Made by a program: the position numbers and the translations under genes | Notes under the pieces: model-generated | Seen by the model: only the letters and a program-made list of their open reading frames with translations | Told to the model about the DNA's origin: nothing | The model's database searches: none | From: Branchiostoma floridae | Lineage: Eukaryota > Chordata > Leptocardii > Amphioxiformes > Branchiostomatidae | Assembly (NCBI RefSeq): GCF_000003815.2 | Contig: NC_049993.1 | Location: forward strand, 5,733,686-5,797,685 | DNA length: 64,000 nucleotides | Reading direction: 5' to 3' | Part shown: piece by piece, positions 45,141 to 57,600 of the stretch | Layout of the letters: every line of letters begins with the position of its first letter | Position numbering within the stretch: position 1 is the first letter of the stretch

Positions 45141-45693
45141 ACCACAGCAAGTAAATCTTATGGATGGCATCCTCTTCAGACTGCAAAAATAGTGAGATAG
45201 GGCACAAAAAAACGAACAAGATGGGTATAAAATGCAAGATGGCTATTTTTCAAAATAGACAACGTTGTAACAAGAACTACATTGTAACAAGTACACAGGG
45301 TACATTATACCACAGCCAATGTATTCATTCTTATATTAAATACATGTACTGGTGTAGTAAAAGTTCTGGTGCATCCCCGTCTTGTAATTAGCTAGCCAGA
45401 GGGTACCGTATGTCCCCGGGTATAACCGCGTCGTGTGTAAACACGTCGACCGATGATGATGATTGGCGCCACTTTTACAACTATCCATCTAGTTTCACTT
45501 CTACAACTACAATCCTGGATACCTCCCAAGTGTCAGTTCTACAAATCAAATACAATTAGTAAGCTAAAACACAACGTATCAGCTCATTTAGTAATTTTGC
45601 GTCATGTTGACCATCTCTTAAGTTTTTTTTTTTAAGTCAGGCGAAAATTTATGAGCGCGTGGATGTCATTCATAAGATTTACTTTCTATAGCC
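45141..45693. mobile_element. Harbinger-like MITE, diverged
   Basis: AGTAAATCTTATGGATGGCATCC near the left is mirrored by GGATGTCATTCATAAGATTTACT near the right. The outermost ends are eroded (TTA left, TAA right). The GGATG.CATCC core links it to 17481 and 25188. Lies between D3 and the small zinc-ligand gene. Confidence 0.6.
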
Positions 45694-45946
45694 TAATCTA
45701 CTTTGAAACGTCTTGCACACCCTCAAACACCTGCATATGTAAACAAATGTGTAGCCAGGTGAGGTAAGCCAGCTTGGTGCCGACTGGCCGGACCGGTTCT
45801 GCAGGGCTGGAGACGCGCCAACAGAATCAGAAAACCGGTTCGTAGATCGGACGGACGCAACAGCCGCTCCTTTCCACTGTTTCTCGTTCCGCAAACAGCG
45901 CTTCGGTGTGCTTTTTTCTTGAACACAGATCCTGCAAAGTTGAGAT

Positions 45947-46390
45947 ATGGAAAGAGGAGATAAAGTCAGCTACCAGGGCTCCCGCGCAGAGTGGATCTTG
46001 AAGAGAGCGAACGACTTCGACGAAAAGGCGCGGTCGTTTTCGTGCGGCGGGTGCGGCGGGGTAGCGACGTGGGTCTGCCTGGACCCGGCCTGCATCGCCT
46101 ATAACCAGTCCATGGCGCTGTGTCTGTGTGACGACTGTGACCATCGCTTCCACCCGGTGTCCAGCCCCGTCATGTGCCGACACCGCCGGCTCGCTGTGGT
46201 CCTGTACATCTCCTTGCTCATGCTGTACCGCTACCGTAAGATCGCCGAGGCCTTCACGAGCCAGAAGCAAGAAGAACAACAGGGACAGCCCGCTTTGGAA
46301 AGGCACGTCCACGACCTGACAAAACCTCAGCTAACGACAGAAGAGGATCTGAAGCTGAAAAAAGAACCAGACTCGCCACCGCCACAATAG
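45947..46390 (+). CDS. Short B-box-like zinc-ligand protein
   Basis: 147-aa single-exon frame from ATG 45947 (context GATATGGAA) to TAG. Ligands C33-x2-C36-x7-C44-x4-C49-x11-C61-x2-C64-x4-H69-x9-H79 have exactly the spacing of the 306-aa protein at 23717-24637. Flanks are shared too: SRAEWILKR before, VVLYISLLMLYRYRK after. The tail (100-147) is charged and low-complexity. The C-terminal helical domain of the long paralogue is missing, so this may be a zinc-domain-only partner or competitor. Divergent orientation relative to D3. Function unknown. Confidence 0.78.
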   Translation: MERGDKVSYQGSRAEWILKRANDFDEKARSFSCGGCGGVATWVCLDPACIAYNQSMALCLCDDCDHRFHPVSSPVMCRHRRLAVVLYISLLMLYRYRKIAEAFTSQKQEEQQGQPALERHVHDLTKPQLTTEEDLKLKKEPDSPPPQ

Positions 46391-49300
46391 GAGACTATGG
46401 CTATGCTTTTTTATAGCTTGTCTGACAATTTTAAAAACAAACAGTCAAAACATGGAGGCCAGTTGACCCCGACTAGAAGTTCCAGTAGAACGAGTCTGTG
46501 ACAGAGTCGTCTGCGGAGGCCGGACAGAGCAACAGATTTCAACGTTTCAACCAAGGACTTTTTCTTCCCTATAGCACCACTAGAGCTCCTTATTACAAGG
46601 GTTAAACTCTGTCAGTTGAATGATGCGAAGTGGCAGGATCAAGGATCAAGACACTGACACAACAGAAGAGAAAGGACTGACGACGTTTAAGAGCCGAATT
46701 TAGAAATGGCCATTCTTTATAATTGTTTAGGAAAGACACAATCCGTTCCAGCATATAACGTCCTTGGTTCCAGCCACTTAGATATCATCATGATGTATGC
46801 TGCGGGAATTGATTCTAAATGAATTAGTCCCACCGGACAACACAAAACTCATGAGAATTCAAACCGGATCTTCTTTGTGTCAGTATACGTCTTTATGTAA
46901 ATACGTGTTAAACAAATTGTATCTTTTGTATTTGGTATAAATCAAGTGCATGGTCGATCTTTGATGCTTCTTACTCATATCTTGTTGTCAGTACAAATCT
47001 AGTGTTTTGTGACTTGTACACTGCAGCGACTGTGATTCCTAATCTTACACGTAGAATGAGTGTGCTTTCAGGTGAGATTTTTCTGTAGTCATGGCTGAGG
47101 CTCTGATAATTCTACTTAAACGGCATGCCACGTTAGAATGTGATCATAAGTGACACGTTTTTGGCGGTTACGTCTAATTTGCTCACTGTATTAGTGGGTG
47201 TTCAGAGCTTTGTTGTTGTTGTCTATTGTACCATAGGAAACCAATCCATCCCGTTCGACAAGGTGTTAGCCGCATGCCCTTTGCACTTTCTACATCATTG
47301 AGCTAAACAAGTCCTTGGCATTCCGAGTTAGCCTCCTTCCCAGATTTCTGTCAGTGCTGTCTTCCATTTGGGGGAGGGAACGCTGATTTGCGATTTTCAA
47401 CATGGGCGAAGGTTTTTTAATTCAAAGACAGTAAGTTTCTGCACAGGAACAGCCTCTAATGACATTAGATCGCATAAGTTTATGTTACAAATTAGAGCTA
47501 TCCCCCTAGAAGTAAAAGCCATCGCTGTAAGAAGTATACGAAGGAAGTTAATTCCGTGTAATTGTTTATCGTAAGGCAGGTTCATGACAATAAGGACATT
47601 CCTGCGGCCGTCGTGTATGTGTTATACGCATTTCAGTTGTACATATCTAGTGACGAAAAGACCTTGTAGACAATTGGTTTCTGACAGCCTTTCTAAAAAC
47701 ATAGGAAAAGACATTGTTCTACGAATGTTACTGCGGATCAAATAGTTTTGTAACCGCATGTGGACAGAAGCAAATAGCTAAACATACCATGTGTTAAAGC
47801 ATGTATTTGACTAGGGACACTTTATTTCCCGTGTTTATATATACTTTTGTGTAACCGATATGCCGATGTGGTTTGCGGCATATAACTGTCAGTATATACC
47901 CTAATAAATATTTTTACAAAGTTTATAGAAATATGTTTCTGGTGATGCTTTATTCGTAGTTTTATCTTTTTTAGATCAACAGGGAAAACTAAGTATATTA
48001 TAATGTCTACCTTAATGCAGACAAAGAGTTGTCTTCAAACTAAAAGCATTTCGTTCCTAAGTCGGTTACAGAATCGCGATGTTTGAAACCCATCTGTTCA
48101 CAGAAAAGACATAGTCAATAACATTTCTCGCACAATCGTTTTCGTTGTTCTTTAAGTATGAAAAAGAAATCTGAGACAGTCTTTGTTTACATGGTCTTTT
48201 GAAGACGGATATATATCACAGTAATGCCTGAACATCGAGATTACAAAATGTCGTCAGACCGGTTTTTAACAGTTTGACAACGGTTGGGTAATTGTACAAT
48301 TGTGGGTCCACTTACCCGTAATTTAGGTCATTCAATATTTAGTCCTTCTCTTGTTTGATTGTATAATGCAGAAGTTATTGTGAACACTACAGACTTTTCA
48401 AAGTCACACTTTGGTTGCCATCTTGAGGTATAAATGTGCGACCAAGATTCGGTGTTTATTTTGTGTGATGCTTTTCTCTTGTAAGATGGCATGAGGGAAG
48501 TCTTAAAAGTGACAAGACAATGCGGTAGGTCAGATTACCAGGTGTGCCGGGGGAAATGGGCCAGTAGAATGCAAATGTGGAGTAACCAAGCATACTGGGT
48601 CATTAAGTGCCATTTGAAAGGTTAATACTTCTATAAGAAGGTTGTTGACATCCTAGATATATTTTACATTATTCATCATATTTTGAATCCACACAGGAGA
48701 ATCATTGCTTTTGCTCCGTTTCAACCTCTTCTTTATCTTCGTCTTCTCCCAATTATACATATTAAGAAAGGTGAATGACCTGCACCATTCGACTGTCACC
48801 ATGGTTACTGATGAACTAGCAGACACTCAATGGTGTTTGATTGCAGGATGTAGTAAGTGTCAGGACAGAGTTCAAGGGGTTGGTCGCCATATACATGAAT
48901 AATGTGTTGGGATAATGATACAAAGAGCAGTAGCTTGTTAGTGTGGACCATGTAAATGTGAAGGTAAACCTAATGCCTTTGCTTTCAAATATTACCTTAG
49001 TTTACTGTGCATTTACGAATCTCGTCATTTATAACGTCGCCACAAATGACTACCCAAAATATAGTTGGTATAGTTAGCATTATAAGATTGGGTCTCGGCA
49101 ACTTTGTAAGCTTTTCACCGCAAGCTATACCCTATGTGCGTTAATATTCAATACAAGTAAAACACTTGTCAGGAAGTAGGGCAGGTTGTTATGCAACAGC
49201 AGTCGCCAGATGGCGCTTAAGTACCAACTTCTGGTTACCTTGGTGCTGTGCAGTTATCGTTCAATAGGAGGCATCATATAACTCTTTAATGTTAATTCTT

Positions 49301-49440
49301 CGTAACTTCTCAATTTGTTACAAGTTGTTGCGATCGTCAGTATTAATGTGTTGGTTATTTTCATTTTTCATTGCTCTACTTTAAGAATCTGTACCCTGAT
49401 TCACCAACTAGAAGAATCAGACAAACACACTGAAAGTAGA
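46391..49440. other. Probable 3' UTR then spacer
   Basis: About 1.5 kb after the short zinc-ligand gene reaches AATAAA at 47903-47908 in CCTAATAAATATT, a plausible end of its transcript. From there to about 49440 I see unique AT-rich DNA with no supported exon. Confidence 0.4.
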
Positions 49441-49455
49441 TAGAAAATGGAATGC

Positions 49456-49461
49456 TTTATT
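49456..49461 (-). promoter_or_regulatory. Candidate polyadenylation signal of the F-box gene
   Basis: AATAAA on the minus strand (GCTAAATAAAGC). It would give the F-box/LRR mRNA a 3' UTR of about 2.1 kb (51593 down to about 49440). No competing gene lies in this interval. Confidence 0.4.
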
Positions 49462-51593
49462 TAGCAATGTGTCCCCACCCACAATTAATAAATAACAATT
49501 TCTCGAAAATAAATACACTTAAGCATAGTACAACAAAGGGTGAAAGAGGCAACAATGCAGCGGTTAGATGTATAAAGAATGCTGTGATATTTACCTTAAG
49601 CTAGTATATACAGAAAAGAACACCATTTGCACATTTACATAAAAAACACCATTCTCTTTTGATTACGAAGTGTACATATATGTACAAGTATTAATTTCTC
49701 AACTGGATTACGTTGATAGAAAGACTTTTTGACCCCAGAGCATGTATAAACAATGTTGGTACCTAGATATTATAAGAGTAGACTAGTAATGCTCATACAT
49801 TTGACAAAATCGACTCTTTTCGCCTCTTTCGTTTTGCCTTATAAAAACACAACAAAATTTAAACAAATCTTAAAATGTCAATCTTTTAAAATCGCAATAG
49901 TCGAGGCAATATTCCAACCTTTAATAGTAGTCTCATCATATTAGTAGAAAATATGTTCAAGTTTCTCTATTGTTCACAGCTTTTTGTTTACAAGAGTACA
50001 ATGTTCTTCGAGCCTGGTCGCTTTTGCGAGAACAATATTCTTCTTTTTGTAAATATATTTTCCCCAGAAAGTTAAATTCCCATTGCAAGGTTTTAAAGTT
50101 GTATGCCGTACCAGGTTACACATGTATTGCATTGACGTACATATGATGTGAACACTGCTTTACCAATCCCCATTACACATGCCACTAAGAAACAGACAGA
50201 ATTCACAGAAGATTGGATTATATAAGCCACGAAAACATGATATTATGGATGATAATGCCTAGGACCTTTTGTCCATGTCATGAAAAAAACGGACATTGAT
50301 TGGCAAGAAGTCCCACACTCAGTAAAATTACCGCAAAATGACAATGTCAAGAAACAAGTCGTAAAATGTCCATTACAAAAAGAGTCATCTTCTCACTCTC
50401 GCATCAAAGTTGGTGTCTCCAGACCATGCCATCCATAAAATCATATTTGTGTAGCATTATTATTAATAAAAACAAACCTTCACCGCTCATTAATTAAAGA
50501 TGATTACCCTGTCTCCATGACAAACCTGAATTACCATTACGGACACGTAATTTACAGGGTTTTAGATTGTCAGATATAATACAATATCTATCATAATTCA
50601 TATACTTTACTCCATTTGTTCCATTGCCTTTATCAACGACAATTCTTACATGGACAATTGCATACTTCATGTATGTGAATTCTATCAATAATTAAGAAAT
50701 GCCTTAGCGGAGTAAATGCATTAAACTGGAGCGGTAGTGGTAAGAGTTATGTTTGAGGCACTGGTCAACAATTATGACCTACCTATCTTAACAAGATATT
50801 CCTAATGCAGCGCCATATGCTTCCACATATTGATAATTTACAAACCCACCTGCATGTAGGTGCCTTTGACAGCTAGTGAACACTCACGTTTTAAGGATAC
50901 GCCCCATTTTCTTACTTATTTAAGATAAGTGCTTTTTTGTTTTATGTTTTACACTGGTGACATGACATGACGTCATATCCATTGCAAAGTGGTTTGTATC
51001 TATCAGAAATAGTCAATACGAAATATTCAGCTGGTAAACCTATCCCAGACGGGAGATGCGAAACTACGTATACAAAAGGAGTTATCAAAATATTAATACA
51101 CGATAAAGCGTACCTAGAAGTTCCTTTCTACAAAACATGCTTCAACCAACATGGAAGATAATTTAGATAGTGTTTAACACCTAGGTTCATGGATGGCATA
51201 TGCACGCACAGCGATATATTTTTTCTTCAGGACAGTAATCTTTTTACAACCACGCACCAAATCACCAAAAAAATCAAGAACTCGCAGTGAATCTTGACTA
51301 AAATCACAATAAGATTAGAGTAGTCGACATAGTTGGGTTCACAATTCGAAGTACGCATGCGCAGCGACATGTATTGTGGGAAATAGACAACTTGTAGACA
51401 ACTCTTGTTTTGACTTTCGACCATTGTCTCGAGTTGCATAACGGTTCAGGCATGTTTTGGACCTTCTTGTATGACATTGTCCACAATGCATTTCGCTGCA
51501 CATGTGTGCGTAGGATCTTGAACCTCCTTATTGCCGTTCTTTCTTCGCTGTGCATCCAAAAAAAAAAACCCTATGTACCCTATCTAGTCACTA

Positions 51594-54545
51594 TCAGCTA
51601 CACAGAAAACTGGGAATCTCTCGCTGGCACAGTCCCTCCACGCGGATGTTGTTATTCAGAAGCCACATCCCGTCAGGGGACAAGTTCCTACAGTCCCGAA
51701 CATTCAGCCTCTCTAACCGCCCACACGTCTGCAGCAACAGCCCCATGCCCTGGTCCGTCAGGCGCGTGCACCCCTCCACGTTCAACGTCCTTAGCGACAC
51801 GGTGTTGGACTCCGCTAGGTACCGCAGCGCCTTGTCGGTCAGGAGGAAGTTTCCGCTGACGTTCAGCTCCGCGATGCCCGGGCAGTTTTGCGATAACTGT
51901 TTGATGCCGCGATTACTGACGCTGAAACAGTGCGCCATGCTGATGTGGCGCAGCTTCGGGCAACGCTTGGCAAGATGCTCGATCCCCTTATCCGTGATGC
52001 GGAAGCACCAGTCAATGTTGAGGTACTCCAGATTGGGGTTGTTGACGGCCAGGTATTTGAGCCCGCTGTCTGTGAGGTGCCAGCAGCCGTTCAGGTCCAG
52101 GTGACGCAGGCGGGGGAAGCGGCACTTCATGCCGGTGTCTGTGATGAAACAGTGGCCCAGGTCCAGGTGCTCCAACAGCCGGCAGTACTGCGCAATGTAG
52201 GCGATTCCTGGAGGATACAGATAAGGACAAGGTGATTTAGTTTAAATCTTCGATGTAAGTCAGAATGACTGTGCACTTTTTTTAAAGTGCAATGAAAGAG
52301 ATAGACATGCACAGAGAAAATTAGAGAAAAGACTGCATGTAATCTCTGTGAACTGAATCGTTATCATACCCATTTTGCAAGTGTGTAGAGTTTGTGATGG
52401 GAATGGAAATGCAATGTAGCCGTCTAAAGCAGTTACCATACCAACCGCTCTATTTAGACACATTTAGATAATCAGGTAGAGGTCAACTGCAACAAGTGTC
52501 AGCAGCTTTATTTAGACGGATTCGGGTTATCAGGATTAAAGGTCATTGGGATCCTACACGCAGGACGAAATTATTTATTTGCTCCGATCAAACATCTTCC
52601 AGATGTTTGCATACCATCACAGCTAATATGAAAGAAACTAAATCTATCAATAGAAATGGCACAAAATCATGTTTTTAAGGTACTAGGAGTATCTATTATC
52701 TCCAACCCCTCCCCGGCTGTTGGTATGATCCACAGACGACAGGGGTCAAACGGAAATTTGGACACTCAGAAGTTCTTCCCGCCAAATTTGACAGATTATG
52801 CTTGTAGGAAAAAGATTTTTCCTCAGAGGAGCCCGCAGACGTGCTCCAAGGATATCTCGAAAGCAGAGGAAGGCACTTTGTAAGCCTTGGACGTTCTGAT
52901 GATGCCTCCTTGGTAGAGCATAGCCGTGGCGACTCTTGTAGCTGGTCACAACGATATGGCGGGTTGTATACCAGGCTCAGAAGAGGGGTACTTGCGCAAT
53001 ACTAGCCACGGTTAAACACAGCATTGAAGATGAATGGTGAGTTTACGAACACTTACTTGTCTTTTAATTAATTGCTCTCTGTCAACTCGTGACAAAACGG
53101 AAAGGAGGGAGTGAAACACCAACTTGTATGACCCTGAGGTCACAACCTTTTGCCCTGATTACCCAAATCAATCAAATACAGCCGTCGGCACTTGTTGCAG
53201 TTGACCTTTGCCTGATTATACACATGTGTCTAAATATAGCAGATGGTAAATCTTTTATTTACCTATGTTGTTTTTTAACCTGTGCTGTTTGTCTACATGT
53301 CGCACAGTAGTACTGTTTTACCTGTAGTACCTGATTGACTGCAGTATTGAAGGTACTCGCTGGTGTCGCTTTATCCACCTCAGTCACTAGTTGTTTACTG
53401 TTTCGGTTTGTACGTCATGCACATTTTTCATGCAGTCATGTCATCACAAAACACCCGTCCAATGTTTGAATTTCGAAGGTGAGGAATTTTATCTGAGCCC
53501 CCCCCCCCCCCAGAAGGACAATGGGCCTCCGTAAGTACTATATCTCCTTTTTAATGTGTTATGTTTATTTATTTGTAATAGAATGTATGCTATATTGCAC
53601 AAGTGAAACAAATGAAGTAGCACCCTCTATCATTTTTTTTGTCTGAATTAGAATCCACGTATCTTATCACAAGTAAACAAATGAGACAGCTCACTCTATC
53701 TCAAGTTTTCATCGTTAGTATAAAAAAATCATGTATCATCATACTAGCGAAAAATATAAGATCTTTCTAATTTTCTAAACTTTCTCCTCTGCCCTAATTA
53801 TTGTGTTTTATTAAGTCGAAATTAAAAAGCATAAACACTCACCATTATCCGTGATTTGCGAGCTCCTAACGTTGAGATGTCTGAGCTGCGTACAGTACAT
53901 GGCAAAGTGTTTAATGTCCAAGTCGATGACTATACCCCGGGAGGCGCTTGACCAGCCCACGTTGAAGCATTTCAGCCTCGTGCAGTAGGCCGGGATCGTT
54001 CGCATCCGGTGCGGATCGCGCCACAGTCCCTCACAGTCACTAATCGTCAGCTCCTCCAAGTTCACGCACTGCTTAGCCAATGAGACGACGCCCTGGCACG
54101 TGATCTCCGGGCACGCGTGGATGACGACGTTGCGCAGCTTCTTGCAGCCGTTGGCCACGTGAGCCAGTCCCCGGTCGGTGATTCGCCGGCAGCCCGAGAT
54201 GTTCAGCTGCGTCAGCTTACTGCAGTTCTTCCCGACATGCTCTAGATACCTGTCCGTCACCAGGTTCCAGCAGGCGCTCAGGTCTATTCTTTGCACGTTT
54301 CCCCTCCGTTGTAAGATGTTACAGAAGACGTCCTCTTGCTGCGTCGAGCTGAACGTTGTGGAGGAAAACTTTAAAGACGTCCACAAGCTCGAGTCCTGGC
54401 AAAGCCCGCACCAGCGCTTGCACACCTGCGCTACGGGCGGCAGGTGCACCAGCGCCGGCTGGAGGAAGGAGAAGACCCGGAGGATGAGCTCGTCAGGGAG
54501 GCAGGAGAAAGGGTCCACCGGTTTCTCCTCGTCTGCCGTCGCCAT
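51594..54545 (-). CDS. F-box/LRR protein (FBXL family)
   Basis: Substrate-recognition subunit of an SCF ubiquitin ligase. Exons on the minus strand: 54545-53843 and 52207-51594, phase 1; 438 aa. Residues 12-55 are the F-box (CLPDELILRVFSFLQ...VCKRWCGLCQDSSLW), which binds Skp1. Residues 85-430 are cysteine-containing leucine-rich repeats of the FBXL type (e.g. LTQLNISGCRRITDRGLAHV, LRHLDLNGCWHLTDSGLKYL, LRTLNVEGCTRLTDQGM). It resembles FBXL7-like proteins in layout but is shorter at the N-terminus; orthology is not claimed. I chose ATG 54545 because it opens the recognisable protein. An in-frame ATG at 54617 would add 24 residues that look like a stray LRR copy. Confidence 0.92.
52441..53246. 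mobile_element. 806-bp TIR element in the F-box gene intron
   Basis: Left arm CCAACCGCTCTATTTAGACA and right arm inverse of CCATCTGCTATATTTAGACA. Pairing continues through GTCAACTGCAACAAGTG / CACTTGTTGCAGTTGAC to about 100 bp. TA flanks both ends (52439-52440, 53247-53248). No transposase frame in the centre. Confidence 0.75.
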
Positions 54546-54560
54546 GGTGATGACAGGAAG

Positions 54561-54608
54561 GACGTTGAAGCACTTGAGCTTTGTGCAGTACACTGGAACG
54601 GTCCGCAT
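54561..54608 (-). pseudogene. Stray copy of an LRR segment upstream of the F-box start
   Basis: Encodes MRTVPVYCTKLKCFNV in frame with the F-box protein. Residues 181-196 of the same protein read MRTIPAYCTRLKCFNV (54005-53958). About 36 of 47 bases match and most changes are synonymous or conservative. Similarity fades upstream, where a stop occurs. It could be a relic of a broken tandem copy or part of a longer N-terminus. Confidence 0.6.
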
Positions 54609-54659
54609 TGTCCTCATTCTTCGGGGGCCACGCCGATGCTAGACTTAAATCCCTCTCAC

Positions 54660-57600
54660 CTGTAGAGACATGAGAAATACATGTCAATAGTTGTTGACTT
54701 TAAGGGTTGTAGTTTGAAGAAAAATACATGTCATCTTCACCTAACACCAAGGCCTTATTTACCGGCTCTAAAACTGGTAAAGTTTAACTTTACAACACTT
54801 TACATAGCATGCTAGCAGCTTTACAAAATACTGACATGCTTTCACATTAAAAGAAATATGAGCACAGCAAATATACATAGAAACATCTATTGTTCAATCA
54901 ATCAAGTACAGTCTTTTATTACATAAAACTTTTGAAACCTAAGACATGAAAGCTGTTCAATAGTATGCAGCATATTCCATAGTCCTAGACGATCAAACAT
55001 CCTTAAGGTATTGAACTTTGAGTTCCGGCGAAGAGGGGGCTTAAATTCCATGGTGGTTATAGATATTGTGGCACTTGCAGTGGGCTGAGATAGATTATGG
55101 TGGTTTAAAGATGACCTGGTGACCTAATCCCTTCAACGTTACCTTCCAGGTTTTTGAAGGGATTGCATGGCCAGACGTGTGTTTTTAGGCTATAGTCTGC
55201 CTAGCTGTCGACTACAAGAGACGTTGTTGAAGGAACTAGGGCATTAATTCTACCGACTGTTTGTCTGTTTATATCCACAATTACGTACACATTCCTGCAT
55301 CCCTTTGTTGTAATAGAAGAGTTTTGTTTCCCCAGATTGTACAAATCACATCGAAACAAGTTTATTTTTTCCTGTATACATGGCAAGGTGGGGAAGCTTG
55401 AGCTGCCACTACTGCAACAATAAGAACCCAGTGTAGTAATCTTAAGCTTTGTTCAAACAAGTTGACACTTCTTTAATAACCTTTGTATTCGAGCAAATAA
55501 GACGAATGACCGAGACGCGTTTCAGACTGGTTTCTGGACAAGAAAAGCTCGAGAAATGTAAATTCTAAAGGTCTGGGTGCCAAGCGTTCCAGAGGGCGAA
55601 TACTGCCGCCATAGCACCGGAACCTAAGTTGAGTGTATCCCAGTGCTACGATTGGTCGAGGTAAGACGTCAATCATCATTTTAAGATGGTGGTCTATTGT
55701 CGCCTTTGTATGAGTACCGGGGCTGTGTTAACCGTGTTGACCTAACAAACAATTCGCACGTCTGGGACATAAATTGTATTTGCGCTAACGAGTCATTTGT
55801 GTCGCCTCCAAGCCATCGTGGCGTGTTTAAACCTCGACTCTTTTCTCTCAAGGACCTGAACTCCAGCCCAAAAATACACAGGCAAAACAGGATTCTTTTG
55901 AAACCCGGCAATGATAACAGTTTTGATAACACAACAGGACAAACTTGACGTGGGCGGAGAATATTAGAAATCTTCAGGCATTGTTCCGCGCCTTTTGAAC
56001 TGCAATGCCGCGATCACTCTCAACAAACAGTGGTGTTGACGTACGGATTAGAGCCCGCAGTAAATCATGACAACATTCCTTAGTGTGATCCCCTTAATGA
56101 TCGAACCTCAAAGCCAAGGAGCGATTTTTCAGCTACTAATGGAGCGTTACCAAGTTGCACTTGTAAATACACATAAACTCGGCACACTGTGTCGAGAGCT
56201 TCTTGTTTTCTTATCTTTTTTGTTGGTGGGAAGAAAAAACCTTTGATACACCAAAGACTGCCGTTGGCAATGTTAACATCAAAACATTGTGGTTTGGACT
56301 TTTGAAATGAGATGTCTGGAAACGCTTGACTGAGTGCCAGTAATACTCATTACAAATGTGAGGTAGGTACCATGTTTGCACAGTACTACCGCATACAACT
56401 ATGTCGTTTCAGTCGTTTGTATCTAAAACACAATCGAATTCAAAGCAAAGGATATTGTATTCAGTAGCATTAACCAAGCAAGACTCAAACATGACTGTAC
56501 AGTTGATACGACTCTAGTATTAGTGTGACAGTATCTAATGTTTACCCAGGAGTACATTAGTTATGTGTATAGATCGGTATCAAACTTTGTAATGGTCAGT
56601 ATATAATCCCAAACCTCTGAAGATAACGCCAGTGTGGACATTGCGTACATAATTAGATCTGATAGCCACATACTGGTAGTAGTATCTATACACGACTTGT
56701 CCTGGTCTGTTATTCAATAAGCTAAAGGAATGAGGAGTTGGGAAGGGCAAACAATGCTATAGTTGTGAAGTTGTACACATAGAATGTTCATGTAAAAACT
56801 GCAGATTATATCTGAAGCAACTGTTTTTCATTGATTGTTACAGGGATGTGGGGTATGTAAAGGCACAGGGTTGAGTGATTTACCGATAAGATAGGGCGTA
56901 CATGGGAATGGGCATCAGCAGCAGTAAATTAAAGGTACACTTGTCAAAGGTCTTACTCATCCTACTTTTACTATGCATGTGTAACTCTTCTCCTCTTACC
57001 CGTTGACAAATATGAAGCCCTGTTCATATTATATCTAGATATATTCGTGATGAATTGGATGGCTGATAAATCATCAATAGCGTCTCCAACAACAGTTCCC
57101 ATTGATATAAATTACACACGTACGAGTATATGGTTCAACACAGTTGAATCGTTCAAACAATAGGCGATTCATTACTGCAAAACACGGGGATTTTGCTCCT
57201 ACCATCCATCTTTTCTGATGTTACCGTCTTCAAAGGTCGCTAAAGATAGAGATTGTGTGTTTTCTGGTAGCGATGTTTGTGTTTTGCAGAGGTAAGTCTG
57301 GTGTTTTGTCGTAATGAATGGCGGGCATTTATATGAACTCGCCATGATCTGTGTGTTTACTGCTTTTAAGTCGTTTGCTCGACAGGAACTGAATTGATGC
57401 GTCACGGTTGCGATGGTTACCGAGGAACTTGTGGAGCGCATACAATGTATAATGAACAAGATGATGATGGGGATTTTACAATGACATGTTAGTGGTCTAT
57501 AGACCGGAGGCACAGGTCCAGATTTTAAATTGCTGAAAATTGCTTTGAGATATTTTGATCATGCTTTATTTCTAGGTTATTTCAATTCAGTCATCCATTT

